Positions 1 to 5,985 are shown, numbered from the stretch's first letter. The stretch: 8,423 nucleotides of DNA from Lachnospiraceae bacterium UBA1066 (GCA_002316215.1 DCDB01000126.1:1-8423); one strand, 5' to 3'. Translations and numbers: made by a program. Notes: generated from the letters alone by a model not told the origin.

Positions 1-1718
1 GCAATAATATAATTCAAATTATTAAAACGGCCTTCTGGAAAAATACATGATCCTCCTACATCGAATAGCGAATTTTTTTCATGTACTCTAAATGTAGTTC
101 CTTTAGATCCACTTCCTGTATAAGTAATGCCCTCTTTAAGATAATACTCTTGGTTTCTTAATACAGATTTCTTGTAACTCCGTAATTCCTTACCGTTGTC
201 ACCCCAATTTAGGACAGCCCAGTTATTACCATACCATTTGCAATAAGGGCCCCCTTTTGCATATCTATACCATTTCTCAGCAATAGGATTTGCATAATCC
301 CTACTAACTTCCCACCATAATCTAACGAACCTTTCGTTTTTCGATGTGGCAATACCTTGGGCCACTTTAATTCCTGATTCATCGATGGACTTTTCCTCAA
401 ATTTCTTTCTTAGGCCTTCAGAAATATTAAACATAAAAGGCATACCATCAATTTTACGAAAATCTTGAGGGTTTATAATCCGAACCCTATAATTTTCTTT
501 GTTATCAAGTACATCCTCAATACATTTTTCAAAAGATTGTTTTTTATACTTTTCTTGCTGATTTTCAGTAATATTAAAATAAAATACATTTCCTTTTTCT
601 TTGTTCGACGACACTTTTATAATTTGCCATACAGCATCCAACAGTATGCCAGGCCCAAACAGATTAACTCTATCTAATCCAAAATCCACAAGTATATGAA
701 GGTCTCCTTGTGTAAGAATAAGTTTCCGAATATCCTTAAATGTATCAATATTCATAAACGTATGCGGATGTATCATAGCCACAAAGCCTTCATTAATTGC
801 ATAGTTTATGTTTCTTTTAATAAAGCACGCATAAAGATTGGTAGTGCAGTTATATGGTTTTTTATAATTATTCTCTATAAATATTCCTAACTCTGTTCCG
901 CTATAAGCGGCGCTATCTGTATAGGGTGGATTGCTTGTAACAACATCATATCTAGATGTAACTATTTTTAAAAAAGACAATGCTGTAGATGTGTTTTCCG
1001 CATAGAATTTTTTTCGATCATCAATTGCATATTTACTCACAGCAGCACTAAGCTTCTCATAAAAGTTTTTCTCAAAGAAATCATATTCTTCTGCTTTTTC
1101 AAACGTAAATAATGAAAGTTGCGCATCTCCAATATCTTCTTTAAGAGCTTTTTTTGTAGCTTCAAATTTTTCATCAATCTGAAGCAAGGATCCAAATTTA
1201 TGCGCCTGTTGTAGATCTTTCCAAACATCTTTAAGCAAATCGCTAAACTGCTTTGAAAAATATTGTACATCAAAAAGATTACCTATTTCACTGTACTCTG
1301 GCAAACGGAAGCTGGCGCTAACCACATTGTAATGATCAATATGAATTGTCCTTCTCTTCGTCTTTGCTTTTATAAAAAGCCCTGCCTTAGTAAGTTGCAC
1401 AGCTCTTTCATCGAGATCAATACCATGCAGATTATTTTCAATAATAAGTCGTGGTACATCACGCTTTGAATACTCCGCACCGTAATTATCGATCTGATCC
1501 ATATACATTTCATAAAGCAGATCAAAACAATAAATGAGGAAATTTCCCGATCCAACGCAGGGATCTAACAAGACGCTATCTTTGATACAATGTGCTTTTT
1601 CCGAATATGTAGTCCGATGCCCGTAGAAATCGCTATTCTGCGGGCTTTTCCGGCTTTCTGCTGCTCGGACACAGTGTGAAAAAGAGGCACAGGTAGCCCT
1701 CGCTGCTGTTGCTGTCAT
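1..1718 (-). CDS. PglX-like / type IIG adenine-specific DNA methyltransferase, chimeric 5' end, 3' end outside window
   Basis: Continuous minus-strand reading frame of 572 codons that I translated across the whole stretch; it has no stop and leaves the window at the left edge. It would transfer a methyl group from S-adenosylmethionine to adenine N6 in DNA. SAM-binding motif I reads DPCVGSGNF at residues 52-60, the acidic motif follows as NLHGIDLDERAVQL from residue 95, and catalytic motif IV is NPPY at 263-266. A later block, KWYRYAKGGPYCKWYGNNW from residue 482, resembles the target-recognition/C-terminal region of BREX PglX and related single-chain enzymes. These usually carry hundreds of residues before motif I; here there are only 51, and they are Ala/Ser/Arg-rich and unlike the family. 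The chosen ATG at 1718 has a near-perfect SD (AAGGAGGTG, 9-nt spacing). I infer that the native N-terminus is lost and a foreign start is fused in frame, so activity is doubtful. Methyltransferase assignment is firm; PglX versus a type IIG relative is not. Confidence 0.8.
   Translation of the reverse strand, partial: MTATAARATCASFSHCVRAAESRKSPQNSDFYGHRTTYSEKAHCIKDSVLLDPCVGSGNFLIYCFDLLYEMYMDQIDNYGAEYSKRDVPRLIIENNLHGIDLDERAVQLTKAGLFIKAKTKRRTIHIDHYNVVSASFRLPEYSEIGNLFDVQYFSKQFSDLLKDVWKDLQQAHKFGSLLQIDEKFEATKKALKEDIGDAQLSLFTFEKAEEYDFFEKNFYEKLSAAVSKYAIDDRKKFYAENTSTALSFLKIVTSRYDVVTSNPPYTDSAAYSGTELGIFIENNYKKPYNCTTNLYACFIKRNINYAINEGFVAMIHPHTFMNIDTFKDIRKLILTQGDLHILVDFGLDRVNLFGPGILLDAVWQIIKVSSNKEKGNVFYFNITENQQEKYKKQSFEKCIEDVLDNKENYRVRIINPQDFRKIDGMPFMFNISEGLRKKFEEKSIDESGIKVAQGIATSKNERFVRLWWEVSRDYANPIAEKWYRYAKGGPYCKWYGNNWAVLNWGDNGKELRSYKKSVLRNQEYYLKEGITYTGSGSKGTTFRVHEKNSLFDVGGSCIFPEGRFNNLNYII
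1619..1649 (+). terminator. intrinsic terminator on the plus strand
   Basis: The arms GCCCGTAGAA (1619-1628) and TTCTGCGGGC (1636-1645) form a 10-bp stem with one G-U pair and a 7-nt loop, followed directly by TTTT. This is a textbook Rho-independent terminator for plus-strand transcription. No plus-strand gene ends nearby, and it lies antisense inside the first codons of the methyltransferase-like ORF. That suggests the patch was imported from elsewhere. Confidence 0.6.
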
Positions 1719-1727
1719 GGCTGTCTG

Positions 1728-1736
1728 CACCTCCTT
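1728..1736 (-). promoter_or_regulatory. strong Shine-Dalgarno setting the start of the methyltransferase-like ORF
   Basis: On the minus strand the sequence AAGGAGGTG is fully complementary to the 16S rRNA 3' end. It sits 9 nt before ATG 1718, and that ATG is in frame with motif I of the methyltransferase. It is the reason for choosing this start over downstream ATGs. Confidence 0.6.
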
Positions 1737-1741
1737 CCGAA

Positions 1742-1807
1742 ACCCTTAACAGGGTAAAATTAAAATGTTTACAATCCTTAAAATGTATAGGAAACCTTAA
1801 AAGGTTT
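1742..1807. repeat. two small inverted repeats between the minus-strand genes
   Basis: ACCCT/AGGGT (1742-1746 and 1751-1755, 4-nt loop) and AAACCTT/AAGGTTT (1792-1798 and 1801-1807) lie in the 87-base gap after the DUF262-like stop codon. The second overlaps the stop itself. CTTAAAA/ATTAAAATGT-like motifs recur around them. Neither has a following T-run on the minus strand, so they are weak terminator candidates at best. Confidence 0.3.
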
Positions 1808-2798
1808 ACTGGGCTTGACTTACGGTTGCTTCCACTTTTGCTGTTTTTTCTACATAGTCCAATATTCCTTCAAGAGTGTCATAGTAGATAATCTCAGTAT
1901 CATCGGTCTTCTTTGCTATATATACATAACCAACATCGGCCTTCTTCTTATACACAACAAGTACTCGTTCGCCCTGCTTATTATCATAGTAAGCATATTT
2001 TTCAGCGCTATCTGTATATTCAGCGTGGTATTTAACGCTTAGGCCTTTCTTCCGAGCCTCAATGTAGAGCACATAGGAATACAATTCACGATTAATCGAA
2101 TTCGTTTGTGTTCTCGACAGAAGCAGAATGTCATCATTATTGTTTCTACGAATGAACCGCTGAGGAATGGCAAATACCCAATGACCATCAGGATCTTTCT
2201 TATTGACATCGTTTGCTATGCAGTCGAGTATTTCTGGCATCTTAATGAAATACTTCTTCCATCGTTCGTCTTCGTCAAACGTCTTCCTATCAATAATTTC
2301 CTGAAGCTGATCTACTACTGGCCTGTCAAGAACAATGTCATCCATAAGCATTTTTAAATAGACACGTTTGCCAGAATTTTCATCTCGCAGTAATCTCTTA
2401 AAACCGTAGTCACGATCTGTATTGTCCAAAAAACTCTGACGTGCCTTTGCCGGAGGCAACATATAACTATACTTGCCACCGTAACATAATAGCGCCCTTC
2501 TGAATAATGCCTGATCCTCGATTTCACTGCGCACGCCATCTGTATCAAACAGCAAAACGAATTTCTTAAGATAGGTAATAAACGCTGTATAATAGTCACT
2601 GCTACTGTCGGTTCCTGCAAGAATCTGAGCGCCCTCGGGCAGTACGACTGCATCTTTATTCTGTTCTTCGAATTCCGAAATCTGTCTACCGTATTCCTCT
2701 GTAAGTCCAGAAAATGAAAGCAGTGCTCCGGTCTGTCCATCCATGAAAGTATTTTCTGATTCAGCCACAGCCTTTTTCCACTCGGGATCTATACTCAT
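1806..2798 (-). CDS. C-terminal part of a DUF262-family (GmrSD-like) protein, probably 5'-truncated
   Basis: A 330-residue ORF. DUF262 proteins carry a ParB/Srx-like N-terminal NTPase/nuclease domain and are common in restriction systems against modified DNA. That N-terminal signature is absent here. What I recognise is the region after it: ENTFMDGQTGALLSFSGL at 15-32, LFRRALLCYGGKYSYMLP around 98-114, FKRLLRDENSGKRVYLKMLM at 133-152, WKKYFIKMPEIL at 180-191, and a QRFIRR...ELYSYVLYIEAR block at 213-249. A lysine/tyrosine-rich beta-type tail follows (280-320). No Shine-Dalgarno precedes ATG 2798 and an in-frame TGA lies just upstream, so I read it as a remnant of a longer gene. It is co-oriented with the methyltransferase-like ORF downstream, suggesting a former modification/restriction pair. 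The family call rests on remembered motif patterns, not a search. Confidence 0.5.
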   Translation of the reverse strand: MSIDPEWKKAVAESENTFMDGQTGALLSFSGLTEEYGRQISEFEEQNKDAVVLPEGAQILAGTDSSSDYYTAFITYLKKFVLLFDTDGVRSEIEDQALFRRALLCYGGKYSYMLPPAKARQSFLDNTDRDYGFKRLLRDENSGKRVYLKMLMDDIVLDRPVVDQLQEIIDRKTFDEDERWKKYFIKMPEILDCIANDVNKKDPDGHWVFAIPQRFIRRNNNDDILLLSRTQTNSINRELYSYVLYIEARKKGLSVKYHAEYTDSAEKYAYYDNKQGERVLVVYKKKADVGYVYIAKKTDDTEIIYYDTLEGILDYVEKTAKVEATVSQAQ

Positions 2799-2873
2799 TA
2801 GAATCGACTTTGGGAAATGATTTTTTCAATAAGGAAAAAGTAATTATTTTTTTATGCTCACCATCTAAGATAA

Positions 2874-2908
2874 CCCTATCGAATTAGCATTTTAAAACAT
2901 GCCCTATC
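2874..2908. repeat. near-palindrome flanked by CCCTATC direct repeats
   Basis: The heptamer CCCTATC occurs at 2874-2880 and 2902-2908, 28 bp apart. Between them GCATTTTAAAACATGC (2887-2902) is a 16-bp dyad with one mismatched pair. It lies in the divergent intergenic region (2799-2994) between the DUF262-like remnant and the marR promoter. It may be a binding site for another regulator; apart from this and the marR promoter I see nothing else in that gap. Confidence 0.3.
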
Positions 2909-2919
2909 AGATTTTCGTC

Positions 2920-2948
2920 TTGACAACCGTTCGATTTTGAACTATAAT
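2920..2948 (+). promoter_or_regulatory. sigma-A promoter of the marR-MATE operon
   Basis: Perfect consensus -35 TTGACA (2920-2925), a 17-bp spacer, and perfect -10 TATAAT (2943-2948). Transcription should begin near 2955, about 40 nt upstream of the repressor start. So strong a promoter implies that repression, not activation, sets expression. Confidence 0.85.
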
Positions 2949-2969
2949 TTTACGTGTTCAAAATCGAAC
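2929..2969. promoter_or_regulatory. paired MarR-type operators flanking the -10 box
   Basis: GTTCGATTTTGAAC (2929-2942) fills most of the -35/-10 spacer. Its exact reverse complement GTTCAAAATCGAAC (2956-2969) lies just after the -10 box, at the predicted transcription start. Each copy is itself a partial dyad (GTTC...GAAC), so each can be a dimer site. Their centres are 27 bp apart. Occupancy of either would block RNA polymerase, fitting autorepression by the MarR protein encoded directly downstream. Confidence 0.75.
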
Positions 2970-2994
2970 ACTAAGGTGCGTGAGGTAATTACAT

Positions 2995-3447
2995 ATGAAA
3001 AACAATTTTTGGAACATGCTCAAAGAAGTTGAAAGCGCCTATAATTTTCACCGCAGAAAAGTTATGAACAAATATTCTCTCTCGGCAATAGAAGTAGATG
3101 TTATGTTATTCCTTGCGAACAACGGCGGCCTTAATACGGCTGCCGATATTGTATCTGTACGAAAAATATCCAAATCTCACGTCTCACTGGCGACAGACGA
3201 GCTTTATAAAAAAGGGTACATTTGCAAAAAAGTAGACTCGGCGAATAGAAAGCGGATTTGTTTGTTTATTACTCCAAAGGCCGATGAGATAGTCCGTTAT
3301 GGGCAAGAACAACAGGAAGAATTCATGAAAAAGATCGGTGACGGGTTTTCGGAAGATGAGAAAAGGCAGTTCTTCGACTCTTTTGATCGAATCATTGACA
3401 ATGTCCGCCGCTTCTACAACGTGAAACCGAAAGAATCAACGGACTGA
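2995..3447 (+). CDS. MarR-family winged-helix transcriptional repressor
   Basis: A 150-residue protein of typical MarR length. The N-terminal helices (1-30) and the last helix (119-142, EDEKRQFFDSFDRIIDNVRRF) would form the dimer interface. The winged helix spans about 33-95: a helix ending near VMLFLANNGG, the HTH NTAADIVSVRKISKSHVSLA with recognition helix around 59-70, and the wing with the family signature DSANRKRICLFIT at 81-93. TGAGGT at 2981-2986 gives an 8-nt spacing to the ATG. The protein likely binds the paired sites in its own promoter and releases DNA when a small hydrophobic or cationic ligand binds, derepressing itself and the efflux pump downstream. Its stop codon lies only 29 bases before the pump's probable start. 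Family call is firm; the ligand is unknown. Confidence 0.9.
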   Translation: MKNNFWNMLKEVESAYNFHRRKVMNKYSLSAIEVDVMLFLANNGGLNTAADIVSVRKISKSHVSLATDELYKKGYICKKVDSANRKRICLFITPKADEIVRYGQEQQEEFMKKIGDGFSEDEKRQFFDSFDRIIDNVRRFYNVKPKESTD

Positions 3448-3476
3448 TGGAAAGACAAAAGAAACGGAGGACAATT

Positions 3477-4862
3477 ATGGAAAAGGCACATAATGAAGAT
3501 AAGAGTTTCCTCGGTACAGAACCAATCAGGCCGCTTATGTTTCGCCTTTCTGTACCAGCAATTCTTGCCCAACTGATCAATGTTCTATACAACATTGTGG
3601 ATCGTATCTACATCGGCCATATGCCAGAGGTTGGCGGGTTGGCGCTTACCGGTCTGGGCGTGTGCACACCGCTCATTATCATCGTGTCGGCTTTCGCCAT
3701 GCTGGTTGCGATGGGAGGAGCGCCCAATGCTTCCATTGAGATGGGCAAAAAAAACGACGAGGGAGCCGAGCACATTATGGGCAGCTGCGTTGCCTTGCAG
3801 CTTGTAATCTCCGCTGTGCTTACCGCAGCCCTGCTAATTTGGAACCGACCCTTGCTTTTAATGTTTGGGGCCAGTGAAAACACCATCGGCTATGCATCCC
3901 AGTACATGAACATCTATGCGATTGGTACCGTCTTTGTACAATTAACCTTGGGCATGAATGCATTTATCACGGCGCAGGGTTATGCAAAAGTAAGCATGTA
4001 CACGGTTTTGATCGGGGCAATCTGTAATATTATCCTTGACCCAATCATGATCTTCGGCATGAACATGGGGGTGCGCGGAGCAGCTCTGGCGACAATCATA
4101 TCTCAAGGAATCAGTTGCGTGTGGGTAATTCATTTTCTCACTTCCCCAAAAAGCAGCATCAAGCTCCGGATGAAAAATATCAGATTTGACAATGTCCTTC
4201 TGTCCTGCGTAGCACTGGGTGCAGCTCCGTTTATAATGCAGGCAAGCGAAAGCATCATTTCTATCTGCTTCAATTCCTCCTTGCTGAAATATGGCGGAGA
4301 TATTGCCGTGGGTGCCATGACGATTCTGAGCACTGTGATGCAGTTTGCCATGCTGCCGATGCAGGGTTTTGCGCAAGGTGCTCAGCCGATCTCCAGCTAC
4401 AACTTTGGTGCTCACAATTCAGCTCGTGTCAAGCAGACCTTTCGACTGCTTTTGATCTGTTGCTGTACCTATTCCGTATTGCTGTGGGTTGCCGTGCAGA
4501 TATTTCCGCAGGTTTTTGCCTCATTATTTACAAATGATACCGCAATGGTGGCGTATACTAAAAGTGCATTACGTATCTACGCCGGTGCCATGTTTATTAT
4601 GGGCGTTCAGATAGCCTGCCAGATGACCTTTATCTCCCTCGGGAATGCCAAGACTTCAATTTTCGTAGCAGTATTCCGAAAATTTATCATGTTGGTCCCA
4701 CTCATCTATCTTCTCCCCATGCTGCTACCTGATAAGACAGTAGCCGTGTATCTTGCCGAACCGATTTCAGATACTGCTGCGGTGATCTGTACTGGTATTG
4801 TGTTTGCGAAAGAATTCAGAAAAGCGATAAAAAAGTTGGATGAAGGCCCGCACGACAATTGA
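3477..4862 (+). CDS. MATE-family multidrug efflux transporter (MepA-like)
   Basis: A 461-residue polytopic inner-membrane protein that should export drugs or cationic metabolites using a Na+ or H+ gradient. About twelve hydrophobic segments are visible, in two homologous halves. Family features include the N-terminal FLGTEPIRPLMFRLSVPAI stretch, NVLYNIVDRIYIGH in the first helices, NASIEMGKKN after helix 2, GYAKVSMYTVLIGAICNIIL plus DPIMIFGMNMGVRGAALATI mid-protein, and GFAQGAQPISSYNFGA in the second half. Length matches the MepA type. I chose ATG 3477 because GGAGGA (3466-3471) sits 5 nt upstream; an in-frame ATG at 3447 would overlap the marR stop and has no comparable RBS. It is co-transcribed with marR from the operator-controlled promoter, so its expression should follow the repressor's ligand. 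No intrinsic terminator is visible after it. Substrates cannot be read from sequence. Confidence 0.92.
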   Translation: MEKAHNEDKSFLGTEPIRPLMFRLSVPAILAQLINVLYNIVDRIYIGHMPEVGGLALTGLGVCTPLIIIVSAFAMLVAMGGAPNASIEMGKKNDEGAEHIMGSCVALQLVISAVLTAALLIWNRPLLLMFGASENTIGYASQYMNIYAIGTVFVQLTLGMNAFITAQGYAKVSMYTVLIGAICNIILDPIMIFGMNMGVRGAALATIISQGISCVWVIHFLTSPKSSIKLRMKNIRFDNVLLSCVALGAAPFIMQASESIISICFNSSLLKYGGDIAVGAMTILSTVMQFAMLPMQGFAQGAQPISSYNFGAHNSARVKQTFRLLLICCCTYSVLLWVAVQIFPQVFASLFTNDTAMVAYTKSALRIYAGAMFIMGVQIACQMTFISLGNAKTSIFVAVFRKFIMLVPLIYLLPMLLPDKTVAVYLAEPISDTAAVICTGIVFAKEFRKAIKKLDEGPHDN

Positions 4863-4870
4863 GATGAATC

Positions 4871-4990
4871 ATGCCGACCTTCAATACTGAAAAAGGAACT
4901 GGACTTGGGCTGATCATTGCCAAGGGAGATATACAGCTATTAGATGGTGTTTTTTCACGCGGCGCAATTCGTTTGTTTCGATCAAATTAA
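4871..4990 (+). pseudogene. relic of a histidine-kinase ATPase C-terminus
   Basis: A 39-codon frame, beginning 8 bases after the transporter stop, reads MPTFNTEKGTGLGLIIAK near its start. GTGLGL preceded by EKG is the G2 box of the HATPase_c domain of sensor histidine kinases, normally followed by 50 or so residues of ATP lid and C-terminal strand. Here the match fades after about 25 codons and a stop follows, and no H-box, N-box or G1-box is present upstream. I interpret it as the debris of a deleted two-component sensor, not a functional protein. Confidence 0.5.
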
Positions 4991-5055
4991 AAAAAGCGCT
5001 ACAAAAAAGCGTGAGTTTGGCGGGTCTATCTTCATGCCTGAATAAGCAATACCGT

Positions 5056-5085
5056 AACCCTTCAAGCTCACCAGTCTGGAGGGTT
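5056..5085 (+). promoter_or_regulatory. hairpin sequestering the leader-ORF ribosome binding site
   Basis: AACCCTTC (5056-5063) pairs with GGAGGGTT (5078-5085) over 8 bp, with one G-U pair and a 14-nt loop. The right arm contains GGAGGG, the Shine-Dalgarno of the short ORF starting at 5089. The RNA could therefore switch translation of the leader on or off. Confidence 0.4.
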
Positions 5086-5088
5086 TCT

Positions 5089-5148
5089 ATGTCTGCTCAA
5101 TTTACCATGAATTTCAGGCGACCGCTATTAAGTAGCGGTCGAGCGTGA
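5089..5148 (+). CDS. putative 19-residue leader peptide
   Basis: A short ORF, MSAQFTMNFRRPLLSSGRA, with a strong Shine-Dalgarno (GGAGGG at 5078-5083) 5 nt before its ATG. Its last third is encoded by a perfect 9-bp hairpin, so ribosome position would decide whether that hairpin forms. The stop codon TGA overlaps another ATG (5148). It resembles leader peptides that control downstream genes by attenuation, but codon content shows no obvious amino-acid sensor run. There is no conservation evidence available from one sequence. Confidence 0.35.
   Translation: MSAQFTMNFRRPLLSSGRA
5119..5141 (+). other. perfect 9-bp stem-loop within the leader ORF
   Basis: CGACCGCTA (5119-5127) and TAGCGGTCG (5133-5141) are perfect complements around the 5-nt loop TTAAG. 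No T-run follows, so this is not an ordinary terminator. It overlaps the 3' end of the 19-codon ORF and may be a pausing or attenuation hairpin, or a protein-binding dyad in DNA. Confidence 0.5.
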
Positions 5149-5277
5149 TGCAACGGATCACAATCCGCTACACACCGCTTTTCTAACCGATAGCTCGTCA
5201 AAAAAACCTGTGCTTTTCAAGGAAACAGCGCGGGCAGCAGCACGAACCATCAGAGCAGATAAAATATGAAATAATTT

Positions 5278-5310
5278 ACAGGAGCATACCTGTGGGCAAC
5301 CGTGCTCACA
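5278..5310 (+). promoter_or_regulatory. mutually exclusive hairpins around a GTG start
   Basis: ACAGG (5278-5282) can pair with CCTGT (5289-5293). TGTGGGC (5291-5297) can pair with GCTCACA (5304-5310), including one G-U pair. The two stems share bases 5291-5293 and cannot coexist. The first covers part of AGGAG (5280-5284); both involve the GTG at 5292 that heads the open frame of the sigma-like gene. A T-run lies 12 nt beyond the second stem, too far for a classical terminator. Confidence 0.3.
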
Positions 5311-5402
5311 AGTACGTTCCTGTTTTTTTGCTTGCAGTTATATCATGCTGCCGAGTTCCGTCGCTTATTTTTCATTTTCAGATTTCAACAATCACGAGAT
5401 GG

Positions 5403-5864
5403 ATGACAGACACTATGGCAAAATATCAGAAAATAACGGATTATCAAGCAAAATATCTCGATGTGAGCAAAGGGATCATCGACGTTTTGGAGAAAAACGA
5501 CCGTCAGATGGAATACCTGCAGTATGACATCAAAGCCGAGCGATGCCGAATCGATTCCACCAGCGGAACTGTTACATATCTCCCCAGCCGAGAAGACTCA
5601 TACGAACGGCTTCTGGAGGGAAACAAGCAGTTTCCCTCCGATGACGAAGATGTGGACGATGCCGCGATTAAGGCCGTGATGATCGAAAAAATGCTAACCT
5701 GCCTTAACCACCTCAGCACGGAGGAACAGGAATTGATCACTGCTCTGTTTTTCAAAAGTAAAAGTGAGCATCAGGTGTCCAGAGAAGCTAGTATTCCGCA
5801 GCGGACCATTCATGACCGGAAGATAAAGATCCTGGCGAAATTGAAAAAGCTCATGGAAAAGTAA
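5403..5864 (+). CDS. small sigma-70 region-4 protein (integrative-element-type sigma-like factor)
   Basis: A 153-residue protein from ATG 5403. The N-terminal part, with YLDVSKGIIDVLEKNDRQME at 18-37, matches the pattern of sigma-like proteins on clostridial conjugative elements. An acidic linker (SDDEDVDDAA, 79-88) leads into a sigma region 4-type helix-turn-helix: LSTEEQELITALFF at 104-117, then VSREASIPQRTIHDRKIKIL as turn and recognition helix (125-144), ending in a basic tail. Region 2 for -10 recognition is not evident, so it probably acts with another factor or as a DNA-binding regulator. The start is uncertain: the frame stays open back to GTG 5292, which has a good RBS (AGGAG, 7-nt spacing) but would add 37 residues with a hydrophobic stretch unlike the family. 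ATG 5415 is another option. Its role on such elements is usually assumed to be control of transfer genes; that is inference here. Confidence 0.75.
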   Translation: MTDTMAKYQKITDYQAKYLDVSKGIIDVLEKNDRQMEYLQYDIKAERCRIDSTSGTVTYLPSREDSYERLLEGNKQFPSDDEDVDDAAIKAVMIEKMLTCLNHLSTEEQELITALFFKSKSEHQVSREASIPQRTIHDRKIKILAKLKKLMEK

Positions 5865-5874
5865 AATTTTTTCT

Positions 5875-5916
5875 GCTGGCCCCTTGCTCAACGTGGAAAT
5901 AAGTGAGGGGGCCAGC
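5875..5916 (+). other. long bulged stem-loop after the sigma-like gene
   Basis: GCTGGCCCC (5875-5883) pairs perfectly with GGGGCCAGC (5908-5916). After a 3-nt bulge, CTCA (5887-5890) pairs with TGAG (5904-5907), leaving a 13-nt loop. It begins 10 bases after the stop codon. No T-run follows on either strand, so it is not a standard intrinsic terminator. It could stabilise the mRNA end, act as a weak terminator, or be a recombinase or regulator site. Confidence 0.5.
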
Positions 5917-5985
5917 TCCACAATTCCATAGACCCATATATATGCGGACTTATGACATCATCTCGGATTTTTCTTTGATTTCTCC

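Larger units (their letters stand above)
4991..5291 (+). other. non-coding, structured leader region before the sigma-like gene
   Basis: About 300 bases without a conventional gene. It opens with two direct copies of AAAAAAGCG (within 4991-5015). It then holds an SD-sequestering hairpin (5056-5085), a 19-codon ORF, a perfect hairpin (5119-5141) and alternative hairpins near 5278-5310, listed separately. TAAAAT at 5260-5265 is a possible -10 box, but no convincing -35 is spaced correctly. The density of local structure suggests a regulatory untranslated region. Confidence 0.4.

Noticed and set aside
465..890. Plus-strand ORFs opposite the methyltransferase
   Set aside because: AT-rich antisense frames rich in Phe, Ile and Asn, without an RBS, opposite a clear methyltransferase frame.
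1..1718. A complete BREX system on the left
   Set aside because: Only a truncated PglX-like methyltransferase is visible. No BrxA, BrxB, BrxC, PglZ or BrxL gene occurs in the window, and the ATPase at the right end belongs to a separate operon.
2354..2740. 128-codon minus-strand ORF overlapping the DUF262-like ORF
   Set aside because: It is the same strand in a different frame, has no recognisable motif, and the 330-codon frame carries the family-like pattern.
2782..2880. A frameshifted upstream part of the DUF262-like gene (minus strand, another frame)
   Set aside because: About 30 codons are open but end in stops at both sides and carry no DUF262 N-terminal motif; probably chance.
3447..3476. 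ATG 3447 as the start of the MATE gene, overlapping the marR stop
   Set aside because: It would add ten basic residues with no RBS of its own. GGAGGA with 5-nt spacing supports ATG 3477.
3942..4415. 157-codon minus-strand ORF inside the MATE gene
   Set aside because: Fully antisense to a well-recognised transporter; His/Gln-rich composition is typical of a shadow frame.
5119..5141. Rho-independent terminator at the perfect hairpin
   Set aside because: No T-run follows the stem on the plus strand, and none on the minus strand.
5345..5527. 60-codon plus-strand ORF overlapping the sigma-like gene in another frame
   Set aside because: No RBS before its ATG, and most of it is a shadow of the sigma-like coding frame, whose HTH is recognisable.
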